From assembly GCA_934402395.1 (NCBI GenBank), contig CAKRTQ010000001.1, forward strand, positions 124,001-188,000: a stretch of 64,000 nucleotides of DNA, written 5' to 3'. The first letter of the stretch is position 1; every line of letters begins with the position of its first letter. The translations under genes and the position numbers were made by a program. Below, piece by piece: positions 33,969-43,461 of this stretch. The notes beneath the pieces were generated by a model, which worked only from the letters and a program-made list of their open reading frames with translations, was not told the DNA's origin and ran no database searches. The stretch is from an uncultured Eubacteriales bacterium (GTDB lineage Bacteria; Bacillota; Clostridia; Oscillospirales; CAG-272).

Positions 33969-34370
33969 TTATCTCTTGGAGAACTGGGATGCGCGACGGG
34001 CGGCTTTGAGACCGTATTTCTTTCTTTCCTTCATACGAGGGTCGCGGGTCAGGAAACCGGCAGCCTTGAGAGGAGCTTTGTTTGCTTCGTCCGCAAGAAC
34101 GAGAGCGCGGGAGAGACCGTGGCGGATAGCACCCGCCTGACCGGAAAATCCACCGCCTACAACGGTTGCGACAACGTCAAACTTACCGGCAGTTCCGGTG
34201 ACCTCAAAGGGCTGGTTTACGATGAGATTCATCGTTTCAAGACCGAAATACTCGTTCAGCTCCTTGCCGTTAACGGTGATCATACCGGTTCCGGGATAAA
34301 GGCGAACGCGGGCAATCGATTTCTTTCTTCTGCCTGTTCCGTAGAAATAAGGCTTTGCACTTGTATACAT
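33969..34370 (-). CDS. rpsI: 30S ribosomal protein S9
   Basis: 133 residues. YGTGRRKKSIARVRLYPGTG (10-29) and the C-terminal Arg/Lys tail ending SQFSKR, which reaches the ribosomal P site, are the S9 hallmarks. GGQSGQ-like region is GGGFSGQAGAIRHGLSRAL. Directly downstream of rplM, the usual order. GGAGACT lies 8 bases before the ATG. Confidence 0.97.
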   Translation of the reverse strand: MYTSAKPYFYGTGRRKKSIARVRLYPGTGMITVNGKELNEYFGLETMNLIVNQPFEVTGTAGKFDVVATVVGGGFSGQAGAIRHGLSRALVLADEANKAPLKAAGFLTRDPRMKERKKYGLKAARRASQFSKR

Positions 34371-34389
34371 GATTCAGTCTCCTTTCCAA

Positions 34390-34818
34390 TCAGGCATCGT
34401 AAGCAACGGGCTGCTGAGCCTCATGCTTGTGGTCGGGTCCGGCATAGACAAACAGTCTGGTAGCGGACTTACGGCCGAGGGAGTTGTGAGGGAGCATTCC
34501 CTTGACGGCAAGCTCCATTGCGAACTCGGGGCGGTTTGCCATAAGCTCTTTGTACTGTACGGACTTGAGTCCTCCGATGTAGCCGGAGTGGCGGCGGTAG
34601 AACTTCTGCTCATACTTTTTGCCGGTAAGAACAGCCTTATCGGCGTTTACGATGATAACGTATTCACCGCAGTCTACGTGAGGGGTGAATTCGGGACGGT
34701 GTTTACCGCGAAGAATGTTGGCGGCGATAACGGCAGTGCGTCCGAGGGGCTTGCCCGCAGCGTCCAGCACGTACCACTTACGCTCAACGGTTTCGGCTTT
34801 CGCCATAAAGGTGGACAT
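34390..34818 (-). CDS. rplM: 50S ribosomal protein L13
   Basis: 142 residues from the ATG at 34818 (GGAGGAAAACATCA before it); the longer upstream reading runs through the promoter. KWYVLDAAGKPLGRTAVIAA, VIIVNADKAVLTGKK, YRRHSGYIGG and MLPHNSLGR are typical L13 segments. Binds 23S rRNA early in 50S assembly. Forms the rplM-rpsI operon. Confidence 0.97.
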   Translation of the reverse strand: MSTFMAKAETVERKWYVLDAAGKPLGRTAVIAANILRGKHRPEFTPHVDCGEYVIIVNADKAVLTGKKYEQKFYRRHSGYIGGLKSVQYKELMANRPEFAMELAVKGMLPHNSLGRKSATRLFVYAGPDHKHEAQQPVAYDA

Positions 34819-34863
34819 TGATGTTTTCCTCCGTTTGATAATATGGGTTCTTTCAACTCGCAT

Positions 34864-34892
34864 ATTATACCACGCCGCAGAATGCTTGTCAA
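34864..34892 (-). promoter_or_regulatory. rplM-rpsI promoter
   Basis: Minus strand TTGACA (34892-34887), 17 bases, TATAAT (34869-34864). Perfect consensus; leader only about 40 bases, so no room for an L13-type leader RNA. Confidence 0.9.
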
Positions 34893-35090
34893 TAGTTTTT
34901 TGAGCTTTTTTTTCGATTTTTTTAATTTTGCGCGGCAATCCCTCACGTTTTCTCTTGTTTTTGCGCCTTTTTGCCCCTCATGCTCGCTTTTCATTTTGTT
35001 TTTTTGAGATGCCGATGGGAATATTCCGTCCGCCGCGTCAATATCATTTAGCAAAGGACCGGATTTTTTATGATGAAAGGACAATCCAAC

Positions 35091-36041
35091 ATGACACGAA
35101 AGTACAAACCCGAAGGAATGATCATACACACACCCGAAAATCGGCTTTTCCTCTCTTCCCCGGCAGGACTCGAACGCGCGATGGAGACCGGCGCGATACT
35201 TGAAGAAAGCGCGCTCATGTGCGACAGCGGAATGAACCTCCACCTTGACCTTGGCGGCATCGAGGGTATAATCCCGCGCGAGGAGGCGGTTCTGTGCCGT
35301 CCCGGAGAGCAGATAAAGGACATAGCCGTGATAACACGCGTGGGCAAGCCTGTTTGCTTCAAGATCACCGCACTCGAAACAGTTGACGGGCGGTTACGCG
35401 CACGTCTTTCACGGCGTGATGCACAGCGTGAATGCACGTCCAATTATATTTCCGATCTGATACCCGGCGACATAATACGTGTGAAGATAACTCACCTTGA
35501 AGGCTTCGGCGCATTTGCCGACATAGGCTGCGGAATATCCTCTCTCATCCCCGTGGACTGCCTGTCTGTATCGCGCATATCGCATCCGCGCGACCGCCTC
35601 TCCTGCGGCGGATACGCCTACGCGGTAGTAAAAAGCATTGACCCGGAGACGGGGCGGCTTTATCTGTCGCAAAAGGAGCTGCTCGGGACGTGGGAAGAAA
35701 ACGCCGCCATCTTTTCGGTAGGTCAGACAGTAGCGGGTATCGTGCGAAGCATTGAGAATTACGGTGTTTTTCTTGAACTTACACCGAACCTCGCCGGACT
35801 TGCCGAGCCGCACAGCGGCAACGGCGCGGATGAACTGAACATAGGAGACACAGCAGCCGTTTACATAAAAAGCATAATCCCGGAGCGGATGAAGGTAAAA
35901 CTGGTGCTGATAGATGCCAACGCCCAGCCGCAGCCGCCCGCGCCGATAAAATACTTCATAGACTGCGAAAAAACGCAGCACATAGACGTATGGAAATATT
36001 CGCCCGAAGGCTCGCAAAAGACAGTTGAAACAGTATTCTGA
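35091..36041 (+). CDS. S1-domain RNA-binding protein
   Basis: 316 residues. Three OB-fold (S1) segments: ALMCDSGMNLHLDLGGIEGIIPREE (about 45-70), GDIIRVKITHLEGFGAFADIGCGISSLIP (about 128-156) and GQTVAGIVRSIENYGVFLELTPNLAGLAE (about 216-244). Resembles the S1-repeat proteins (RpsA/YlmA-like) of clostridia, which bind mRNA or ribosomes; the exact role is unclear. Start chosen for AAAGGA 9 bases before the ATG at 35091 rather than 35070. The 272 bases to rplM hold the rplM promoter and T-rich DNA. Confidence 0.75.
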   Translation: MTRKYKPEGMIIHTPENRLFLSSPAGLERAMETGAILEESALMCDSGMNLHLDLGGIEGIIPREEAVLCRPGEQIKDIAVITRVGKPVCFKITALETVDGRLRARLSRRDAQRECTSNYISDLIPGDIIRVKITHLEGFGAFADIGCGISSLIPVDCLSVSRISHPRDRLSCGGYAYAVVKSIDPETGRLYLSQKELLGTWEENAAIFSVGQTVAGIVRSIENYGVFLELTPNLAGLAEPHSGNGADELNIGDTAAVYIKSIIPERMKVKLVLIDANAQPQPPAPIKYFIDCEKTQHIDVWKYSPEGSQKTVETVF

Positions 36042-36060
36042 GTCCAACAGGAACGAACGC

Positions 36061-36099
36061 CCCCGAGGCAGCCGCGCTTTTTGCGCGGTCGCCTCGGGG
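36061..36099. terminator. Bidirectional terminator
   Basis: CCCCGAGGCAGCCGCGC and its near-perfect complement around TTTTT, between convergent genes ending at 36041 and 36130. Confidence 0.8.
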
Positions 36100-36129
36100 A
36101 CAATTATTCATCGCAGACAAATCTGCTTA

Positions 36130-37965
36130 TCAGCCTTCCTCAAGGAAGCCGTTGCTCTTAAGCCAATCGTAATATACGGAACCGGGCGTTGCTGTATCCT
36201 GGTTTGTAGTGCTCGTTATCGCCTTTACGTTCGAATCGGTACCGAATTTGCGGGCGACCTCGCGCATAATCTCTTCAAGCTCCGCAACAGACTGCGCCGC
36301 ATTCAGTCTCTTTTCAACATCTGCGGAATACTCATTGACAGTCTTTATGGCAGATTTGAGCTTATCCACCGCTCCGGGGTCTGAAGAGTTCTTGAAGTCA
36401 TCTTCCTTGAAACGCAGACCGAGGGTCATGAGCGTTTTGGCAGCAGTATTCTGAGCCTTACCGTATGTCCATACGTTCTTGGGCATTCCCTCCTCCGGAT
36501 ACGCCATAAACACGTTACCGGTCTTGTTTATGTCCATCATATAGTTCTGGTTGAGTCTGTGAAGCATTCCGTCATCATCAAGCTCATAGTGAACATCCTC
36601 AACGCCGTACTGAAGAACATTGCGGAGATCGGAGTTAGTATTGAGATACGTGATTATCTCCATGCTGCGCTTAAGGCTTCTTGTGTATGTGGAAACACCA
36701 AACATACTGCCGAATATATCATCATATCCCGCACGGGGTGATTCGATAATGTTCATGTAGTAGTCTTCGGCATAGATCTCGGCAAGCTCGCCGCCGCCCT
36801 TGACCACGCGCACCGCATATTCCTTGGTGGTGTTGGTGTCCTCGGTCACATAACCGAGATCTTTGTATGTGCGGATGGCAATGAGCTGCTTGGCGTAATC
36901 ACTGGTGTTGGAAAGCTCGACGTTCGTACCGAAAATACCGGTAAAGTTGAACATCGAACCGAGAGTGGCGGTATCGCTGATACCGTGACCGATGATGTTG
37001 AACTTATCGTGATCGACCGCAAGTGTATCGGGGTCAATGCTCCAGTACTTGGTAAGAGTTACGGGTATCTCGCCAACGATGGGGAGAACGTCCGGCTCAT
37101 ACTTCTTGACATCGGCAAGGAAATTGGCGCACTTTACGATGTTTCCGAGGTCGGACGGAGTATACTTGTACTTATCGACAAGTCTCTTGTTGAGAAGAAG
37201 GTATGTATACTCGCCTATTACCGTATTGTTGGGAATGGCATATGTACCGCTGCCGGCGGTCTTTACAGAGTCAAGCGCACCGGGGTATATGTACTGCCTG
37301 AGCTTTTTGGATGTGCTGGAGAGCTCTTCGTCAAGGCGCTGGAGCAGGTCGTTGTTGATATACTCCATGAACTTGTCGTATCCGCCGAGCCAGATGATGT
37401 CAAGCTGGTTCTCACGCTCTTCGGGATACTTTATCTCGGGCATGCCAAGCTCGTTGAGACGGGTCTCGGGTGCTGTCTCCTCGGTGTCGGAGGATGCCTC
37501 TGTCTCCTGATATTTTACCCACTCGGGGTGCTCATCGTAGAACGAAGAAAGCACTGCTGCGGTGTCGGTGTTGCCTTCCGCTCTTGCAGTCTTGAGCACT
37601 TTTTTCTTTTCGGCATCATGAAGCTTCTGCTGCTCTTCCTCGTCAACACGCGCCTGCATGATACCCTCGATGGTTGCATAATACTCATCAAGAGTGGGCA
37701 TATGCAGCTTCACCTGGGTCTTGAACTTTGATTTTGTGATCTTGTTTATGGCTTCCTCAACAAGAGCACGGTCGGCATCGGATACCTGCTTCTCACACGG
37801 AACATACCATGAGAGCGTGATGGCTTTACCCTGGTCGGGGTCTGCCACGGTAACATTGCTGTCGGTGGTTGTACCACCGCCATCGCCGAACACCGAGCAT
37901 CCTGTTGCCGACACACTGATCAGCATCAGAAAGCAGAGAAACAGACTGATGAGTCTTTTGTTCAT
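36130..37965 (-). CDS. ABC-type extracellular solute-binding lipoprotein
   Basis: 611 residues. Lipobox SATGC (Cys23). TLSWYVPCEKQVSDADRALVEEAINKIT is the start of a family-1-type binding protein fold; an insertion with Gln/Lys-rich and Glu-rich segments (about 108-170) precedes DIIWLGGYDKFMEYINNDLLQRLDE. The later part has the hinge-like features GTYAIPNNT and YDDIFGSMFGVS. Such proteins of Lachnospiraceae and relatives bind oligosaccharides, but no permease or ATPase gene is next to it. AAGGAGG is 8 bases before the ATG; the promoter is TTGACA/TAAAAT. Confidence 0.85.
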   Translation of the reverse strand: MNKRLISLFLCFLMLISVSATGCSVFGDGGGTTTDSNVTVADPDQGKAITLSWYVPCEKQVSDADRALVEEAINKITKSKFKTQVKLHMPTLDEYYATIEGIMQARVDEEEQQKLHDAEKKKVLKTARAEGNTDTAAVLSSFYDEHPEWVKYQETEASSDTEETAPETRLNELGMPEIKYPEERENQLDIIWLGGYDKFMEYINNDLLQRLDEELSSTSKKLRQYIYPGALDSVKTAGSGTYAIPNNTVIGEYTYLLLNKRLVDKYKYTPSDLGNIVKCANFLADVKKYEPDVLPIVGEIPVTLTKYWSIDPDTLAVDHDKFNIIGHGISDTATLGSMFNFTGIFGTNVELSNTSDYAKQLIAIRTYKDLGYVTEDTNTTKEYAVRVVKGGGELAEIYAEDYYMNIIESPRAGYDDIFGSMFGVSTYTRSLKRSMEIITYLNTNSDLRNVLQYGVEDVHYELDDDGMLHRLNQNYMMDINKTGNVFMAYPEEGMPKNVWTYGKAQNTAAKTLMTLGLRFKEDDFKNSSDPGAVDKLKSAIKTVNEYSADVEKRLNAAQSVAELEEIMREVARKFGTDSNVKAITSTTNQDTATPGSVYYDWLKSNGFLEEG

Positions 37966-38025
37966 AACTGAAAATCCTCCTTGGAAGGGACACGCACCGA
38001 TGTGCGTACTTTTAGATTGTATTAT

Positions 38026-38054
38026 ATTTTACATCAAAAATGCGGAAGTGTCAA
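38026..38054 (-). promoter_or_regulatory. Near-consensus promoter with TTTGATG before TAAAAT
   Basis: Minus strand TTGACA (38054-38049), 17-base spacer, TAAAAT (38031-38026). The spacer end TTTGATG and the -10 equal those at 8573-8601. The rest of 37966-38304 shows no gene or clear signal. Confidence 0.8.
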
Positions 38055-38304
38055 GTTGAAATTTCGTCAGCTTTTGTAAATTAAATATTCGAAAGCCGAC
38101 GGATCGTTATTCCGGCGGATTTTATTGTGCATAATACACTAACCCGGGCATTGCTTTTTTAGCATAACAACGATTATTTTGTGCAACCATACATATTTTG
38201 CGCTCCGAATTTGTGCAATAAGTGAAAAACTCAGAGCAAACAAGACAGACACCGCACGGAAGGCGCACCGTACAGTGTTAAAAAGCGGTACACAAAACCG
38301 TCGG

Positions 38305-39417
38305 TCAGTCAATGAATCCGCGCAGGTGTCTGGCACGGCTCGGATGACGCAGCTTGCGCAGTGCCTTTGCCTCTATCTGGCGTATACGCTCACGTGTTAT
38401 GTCAAACTCCTTGCCGACCTCTTCGAGTGTGCGGCACCTGCCGTCGTAAAGACCGAAGCGGAGCTTTATCACGTGTTCTTCGCGCGGGGTGAGCGTGTGA
38501 AGCTCGCGGTCAAGCACCTCGCGGAGTATCGTCTGCGATGCGGCATCGGCGGGAGCCGGAGTATCCTCATCGGGAATAAAATCGCCGAGGTGGGTATCTT
38601 CTTCTTCACCGATAGGGGTCTCAAGCGAGACCGGCTCCTGCGCGATCTTCATTATCTCGCGCACCTTTTCGGCGCTCATGCCCATCTTCTCGCCTATCTC
38701 GTCGGCGGTCGCCTCGCGCCCCAGTTCCTGGAGCATCTGACGCTGATAGCGGTTGACCTTATGGATAGTCTCGACCATATGCACGGGAATCCTTATCGTT
38801 CTCGCCTGGTCGGCGATGGCGCGGTTTATCGCCTGACGTATCCACCATGTGGCATATGTCGAAAACTTGTAGCCCTTTGTGTAGTCGAATTTTTCAACAG
38901 CCTTCATAAGACCGAGGTTGCCCTCCTGAATGAGGTCAAGAAAGAACATTCCCTTTCCGACATACCGTTTGGCAATGCTCACGACAAGACGCAGGTTAGC
39001 CTCTACCAGCTTGTCCTGAGCTGCCTGACGCTCCTCTGCCGGCTTGCTCTCATCAGTCATTATTTTGGCAAGCTCCAGCTCGCTGTCCGAGTCGAGCAGC
39101 GGAACTCTGCCTATCTCCTTGAGGTACATACGCACGGGGTCATCGATGGTAAGTCCCTCCTGTTCGAGGATCCTCTCCATGTTCTCGCCCACGCCGAAGT
39201 TTTCGACCTCGCTTTCGATCTTGTCCATTTCCGAGCTTGACATCTCGCCGGCGACCGGAATGCCGCCGTCCTCAAGCGCGTCATAGACTTTGTCCATCTT
39301 GTCTATGTCATAGTCAAGATCGTCAAGGGCATCTTCAAAATCGCTGTCGGTAAGACTGCCTTTTTTGCCCTTTTCGATAAGCTCGTTCACATCCATCTTT
39401 TTTTCGTTTTCGTCCAT
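38305..39417 (-). CDS. rpoD: RNA polymerase sigma factor SigA
   Basis: 370 residues. Region 1.2 (DDPVRMYLKEIGRVPLL), 2 (NLRLVVSIAKRYVGKGMFFLDLIQEGNLGLMKAVEKFDYTKG, then YKFSTYATWWIRQAI), 3 (EVSLETPIGEEEDTHLGDF) and 4 (VIKLRFGLYDGRCRTLEEVGKEFDITRERIRQIEAKALRKL). Primary sigma factor that recognises the TTGACA/TATAAT promoters seen here. The ATG at 39417 was preferred over 39447 because GAAAGGA lies 7 bases upstream. Downstream of dnaG as in many Firmicutes (dnaG-rpoD). Confidence 0.97.
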   Translation of the reverse strand: MDENEKKMDVNELIEKGKKGSLTDSDFEDALDDLDYDIDKMDKVYDALEDGGIPVAGEMSSSEMDKIESEVENFGVGENMERILEQEGLTIDDPVRMYLKEIGRVPLLDSDSELELAKIMTDESKPAEERQAAQDKLVEANLRLVVSIAKRYVGKGMFFLDLIQEGNLGLMKAVEKFDYTKGYKFSTYATWWIRQAINRAIADQARTIRIPVHMVETIHKVNRYQRQMLQELGREATADEIGEKMGMSAEKVREIMKIAQEPVSLETPIGEEEDTHLGDFIPDEDTPAPADAASQTILREVLDRELHTLTPREEHVIKLRFGLYDGRCRTLEEVGKEFDITRERIRQIEAKALRKLRHPSRARHLRGFID

Positions 39418-39502
39418 TTTGATTTCCTTTCGGTATGTGTGCGGCACCGCCGCATGGGAATATATGTCTTATATTTTATTGATCTTTTTCGTCGCTCACG
39501 CT

Positions 39503-41299
39503 TTAATTATTACCGTTTTTGGATGTTTTATCCTTGGCGGCAGCAAAAGCGCGGCGTTTTGCCTCAAGATCGCCTGCGAGAGTACTCTCTCCGCTGCGCT
39601 TCTCGCGGTCGTTTTTCAGAACATCGGCGGCGGCGGCAAGCACTCCCGCGCCGTTTTCCGTAAGCTGCTCGCGCCGCTTACGGCAGCGTTCGAGCCGGCT
39701 CATCTCATCGGCGGTAAAGGACTCGCCGAGCAGTGAAAAATCAAATCCGTGTTCTGTGCCGTAAAGACGGCAGATCTCTTCGTAGGCGCGTCTGCCGAAA
39801 TCGGTGAAAAAGTCGTCGGCAGACAGTCCGAGCCTGCCGGATGCAGCCGCTCTGCGATGAGCATCGTCGATCAGCAAAAGACCGATGAGCGTCTCCTCGG
39901 CAGCAGCCGCGCGCGGATTCTTCGCGGCATCGGGATTCACCCTGTCGCCGAAATCACGTATCGACGCCGCGGCGGTGCGGCTCAGCTCCGCTGCGTGCTC
40001 TTTTCTGCGCCGCGCGCGCTCGCGTTCGACATCGCGCTTTATCACATCAGCCGGCAGCGAAAGCCTCTCCGCGGCACGGAATATGTATATCTCACGTTCA
40101 ACGTTCGAATAGTAATCCGCAATTATCTTCACCAGCTCCACGGCGGCGCGAAGCCTGCCCTGCTGATCTGTTATATCGTATTTGGCGAGCACCGCCTCGC
40201 ATTTGAATTCAAATCCGGTGCGGCTCTTGTCGATAAGGAGGGAAAATTTCGCCCCTCCGTACTTCTTTATGAACTCATCGGGGTCTTTTGCCCCTTCGAC
40301 CTTCAGAACGCGCACCTCGACTCCGACTCCGCCGAGCACGCGCATCGCCTTGTTCGCGGCGTTTATGCCCGCCGCGTCCGAGTCGTAACAGATAATGACC
40401 TCCTTTGTGTACTTTGCCATTATCCGCGCGTGTTCCTCGGTTATCGCAGTACCGAGAGTAGCCACGGCGTTTTCAAAGCCCGCAGCGTGAAGAGCGATGA
40501 CGTCCATATAGCCCTCGCAGAGGATCATTCTTTCAGCGCAGTGGCTTTTTGCAAAGTTGAGAGCAAAAAGATTGCGGCTCTTCTTGAACGCGGGAGTATC
40601 GGACGTATTCAGATATTTGGGCTCTGAATCGTCCATCACGCGCCCGCCGAACGCCACCACGTTTCCGGCAACGTCGATTATCGGGAACATGACGCGGTTG
40701 CGGAAGTAGTCATACGGCCGCCCCGTTTTTTGACTCCTGCCGCACAGAAAACCCGCCGTCATCTCCTCATCGGTATATCCGAGACCTTTGAGATATGAGG
40801 TCAGCACTCCGAAATCGTTCGGCGAATAGCCGAGCCCGAAATGCTTTATCGTGGCTCCCGAAAGCGCACGCTTCCCCGCAAGATAGTCAAGCGCTTCTCT
40901 GCCGTAGCGCGGATCGTAAAGACACTTGTGGAAGAATAGTGCCGCCGCGCGGTTCATTTCAAGGATCCGCTTGCGCGACACACCGCCGCGCTCCGACTTG
41001 CCGTTGTTCGGTATCTCAATGCCCGCGCGTGCCGCAAGGAACTCAATGGCTGCAACATAGTCAAGGTTTTCGATCTTTCGGATGAATGTGACAACATCCC
41101 CGCCCGCACCGCAGCCGAAGCAGTAAAAATGCGGTGACTGGTCATGCGGAAAAACCGTAAACGACGGTGATTTTTCATTGTGGAAGGGACAGATGCCGAC
41201 AAGATTCGCGCCGGCGCGCTTAAGAGTGACGTAGCTGCCTATTATCTGTTCTATGTCGCTTCTCGCAACTATCTCCTCAATAACCTCGCGCGGTATCAT
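39503..41299 (-). CDS. dnaG: DNA primase
   Basis: 598 residues from the ATG at 41299 (GAAAGGAGGGAACC upstream); the longer reading is not supported. CPFHNEKSPSFTV...FYCFGCGAGGDVVTF is the CHC2 zinc-binding domain (C-x2-H, C-x2-C, about 40-62). LCEGYMDVIALHAAGF and DSDAAGINAA are the TOPRIM metal motifs. The C-terminal third is the helicase-interaction part. Makes RNA primers for DNA replication. Confidence 0.95.
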   Translation of the reverse strand: MIPREVIEEIVARSDIEQIIGSYVTLKRAGANLVGICPFHNEKSPSFTVFPHDQSPHFYCFGCGAGGDVVTFIRKIENLDYVAAIEFLAARAGIEIPNNGKSERGGVSRKRILEMNRAAALFFHKCLYDPRYGREALDYLAGKRALSGATIKHFGLGYSPNDFGVLTSYLKGLGYTDEEMTAGFLCGRSQKTGRPYDYFRNRVMFPIIDVAGNVVAFGGRVMDDSEPKYLNTSDTPAFKKSRNLFALNFAKSHCAERMILCEGYMDVIALHAAGFENAVATLGTAITEEHARIMAKYTKEVIICYDSDAAGINAANKAMRVLGGVGVEVRVLKVEGAKDPDEFIKKYGGAKFSLLIDKSRTGFEFKCEAVLAKYDITDQQGRLRAAVELVKIIADYYSNVEREIYIFRAAERLSLPADVIKRDVERERARRRKEHAAELSRTAAASIRDFGDRVNPDAAKNPRAAAAEETLIGLLLIDDAHRRAAASGRLGLSADDFFTDFGRRAYEEICRLYGTEHGFDFSLLGESFTADEMSRLERCRKRREQLTENGAGVLAAAADVLKNDREKRSGESTLAGDLEAKRRAFAAAKDKTSKNGNN

Positions 41300-41348
41300 C
41301 GGTTCCCTCCTTTCAAACATCATCACATAAATAATATACGCACAAAAA

Positions 41349-41371
41349 TGCCGAAATACTTTTTTTCGGCA
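41349..41371 (-). terminator. Terminator of the yigZ-family gene
   Basis: TGCCGAAA/TTTCGGCA arms (41349-41356, 41364-41371); on the minus strand followed by TTTTTG, between yigZ and dnaG. Confidence 0.65.
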
Positions 41372-41421
41372 TGATTTTTTTATAAAAAGACACGGCAATG
41401 GACATAAAAACGCATTTTACG

Positions 41422-42045
41422 CTATTCTCTGCCGTACGTTGTCCCCTCAAATGTTGGGATGATCCTCCCGGCTGTCATTTCCGTAATGCGGCTGCCGAGC
41501 GCCTCGGCATTTTCGGCTTTTACCGAAACCGAAAGCGTCACCTCTGCGCCGAAATCCGTTGCCGCGACAGACGCGCCGAGCTTTGTCAGCTCGGACGTGA
41601 TGCGTCTGTGGTCCGGATAGGTACAGACTATACGCACAAGCGCCAGCGGTATCATCCGCACGATGCCGGCATCGTCTACCGCCTGCTTTGCCGCTGCCGA
41701 ATATGCGCGGAGAAGTCCGCCGGTGCCGAGAAGGATACCGCCGAAATAGCGGGTTACGACCACCGCAACGTCACACACGCCCGACTTGCGGAGAACTTCA
41801 AGCATCGGGATCCCTGCGCTCCCCTGCGGCTCGCCGTCATCGGAATATCTTTCCGCGCCCGAGCGCAGAACATACGCCCAAACATTGTGCCTTGCCGCAG
41901 GGTGCTGTTTTTTTATGCTTTTTATGAATTCCGCCGCCTCGTCCTCGGATGAAACGGGAACGGCACAGCCGAGAAATTCGGAGCGGCGATCCTCATAAAG
42001 GCTCTCGCCCCTTCCGCCGATCGTTCTGTATGCATCGTATCCCAT
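41422..42045 (-). CDS. YigZ/IMPACT-family protein
   Basis: 207 residues. The IMPACT N-terminal domain (about 15-125) has SEFLGCAVPVSSEDEA, HPAARHNVWAYVLR, SDDGEPQGSAGIPML and VVVTRYFGGILLGTGGLLRAYS; the C-terminal DUF1949 follows. The bacterial family is cytosolic; its function is not settled (possible ribosome-linked factor). GGGAGAGGGAC is upstream of the ATG. It lies 34 bases after hflX, probably in its transcript. Confidence 0.92.
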   Translation of the reverse strand: MGYDAYRTIGGRGESLYEDRRSEFLGCAVPVSSEDEAAEFIKSIKKQHPAARHNVWAYVLRSGAERYSDDGEPQGSAGIPMLEVLRKSGVCDVAVVVTRYFGGILLGTGGLLRAYSAAAKQAVDDAGIVRMIPLALVRIVCTYPDHRRITSELTKLGASVAATDFGAEVTLSVSVKAENAEALGSRITEMTAGRIIPTFEGTTYGRE

Positions 42046-42079
42046 GGCAATACCGTCCCTCTCCCGGAATCAGATCTTC

Positions 42080-43363
42080 TTACTTCTGTTCGTAAGCGGC
42101 AAGCATACCGCGCGTTCTGGCATCGGCTACCGCCACGGCAGTGATGTATTCATCGCCGTAATCAACACTTTCCACCGCCGCCAGACGGTAAAGCGTCGCC
42201 ACCATCCCCGCCTCGCTGTTCGGAAAGCGGAATGTCACTCTCGCCTTGCCCTCGCGCACTATCGCCTCAAGCATTGCGACCATCTCATCCACGCCCTGTC
42301 CGGTAAGCGCGGAAACGCAGACGGCACGGTTAGCACCGTTCGGCGCAAGCGTCGGAGCGGGTATCCCGTCCGCCTCGCGGTCGCACTTGTTGTAGACCAC
42401 GAGCGTAGGCTTTCCGCCCGCGCCAAGTTCGGCGAGCAGCTCTTCGGTCACCTTCATCTCTTCCGGATATTCCGGATCTGACGCATCCACGATATGAAGC
42501 AGGATATCAGAGAGCGCCGCCTCCTCAAGCGTTGAGCGGAATGCTTTTACAAGATGGTGCGGGAGCTTTCTTATAAAGCCTACCGTATCGGTGAGCAGAA
42601 CGCTCTCGCCGCCCGGAAGCGTGAATTTGCGCGTTGTCGGATCGAGCGTGGCAAATAGCTTATCCTCCGCAAGTATCCCCGCATCGGTCAGACGGTTGAG
42701 AAGCGTTGACTTGCCCGCGTTCGTGTAGCCGACGATGGCAACACGGGGCAATCCGCTGCGGTCGCGCGCCGAGCGTGTGGTGCGGCGCGTGTTTTCCACC
42801 ACATCAAGCTCAGCCTCAAGCGCCGCAACGCGCCGCGCAAGATGCCGCCTGTCGGATTCAAGCTTTGACTCTCCGGGTCCGCGCGTGCCTATTCCGCCTC
42901 CGAGTCTTGACAGCTGTTTGCCCTTTCCGATAAGACGCGGCGCGGTGTATTTCAGCTGCGCCAGCTCTACCTGCAGCTTGCCCTCTGCGGTTGCCGCATG
43001 AAGCGCGAAAATATCAAGGATGAGCATGGAGCGGTCAACTACCCTCACATCTCCCAGCTCGTCCTCAACGTTTCGTATCTGCGACGGCGACATCTCGCAA
43101 TCGAAAATGCAAAGCTCCGCGCCGCATTCCGACGTTACCGTTTTGAGCTCGGATACCTTGCCGCTTCCGATGACGGTGCGTACATCAGGCTTCTCGCGCG
43201 ACTGTACCAGCCGTGCCGCAACCACGGCTCCGGCGGTTTCCGCCAATCTCTCAAGTTCATCAAGGGATGCCTCGCATTCGCCCTCGCGCATATCCGGAGT
43301 TTCAACGCCGACAAGCACCGCCGTTGTGTTTTTCTTTTCTTCTGTCGTGTGTATTTCTGTCAT
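42080..43363 (-). CDS. hflX: Ribosome-associated GTPase HflX
   Basis: 427 residues from the ATG at 43363 (GAAAGGAAAAAT upstream). The N-terminal HflX domain (VIGSGKVSEL, ISPSQ-like SPSQIRNVEDEL, RLIGKGKQLSRLGGGIGTRGPGE) is followed by a coiled coil and the G domain: G1 GYTNAGKST, G3 DTVGF, G4 NKCD. Binds the 50S subunit, splits stalled ribosomes and acts in heat and stress recovery. The GIGTRGPGE signature is exact. Confidence 0.95.
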   Translation of the reverse strand: MTEIHTTEEKKNTTAVLVGVETPDMREGECEASLDELERLAETAGAVVAARLVQSREKPDVRTVIGSGKVSELKTVTSECGAELCIFDCEMSPSQIRNVEDELGDVRVVDRSMLILDIFALHAATAEGKLQVELAQLKYTAPRLIGKGKQLSRLGGGIGTRGPGESKLESDRRHLARRVAALEAELDVVENTRRTTRSARDRSGLPRVAIVGYTNAGKSTLLNRLTDAGILAEDKLFATLDPTTRKFTLPGGESVLLTDTVGFIRKLPHHLVKAFRSTLEEAALSDILLHIVDASDPEYPEEMKVTEELLAELGAGGKPTLVVYNKCDREADGIPAPTLAPNGANRAVCVSALTGQGVDEMVAMLEAIVREGKARVTFRFPNSEAGMVATLYRLAAVESVDYGDEYITAVAVADARTRGMLAAYEQK

Positions 43364-43461
43364 ATTTTTCCTTTCTCTTTGTATGAAAGACGGAGAAAAA
43401 GGAAACGGAGACAAGCTGCCACATCACTGCGCACAACTTGCCCCCGCATTCGTAACAAAGC

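Noticed and set aside
34819..34862. L13-type ribosomal leader
   Set aside because: The leader is about 40 bases, too short, and lacks the expected stems.
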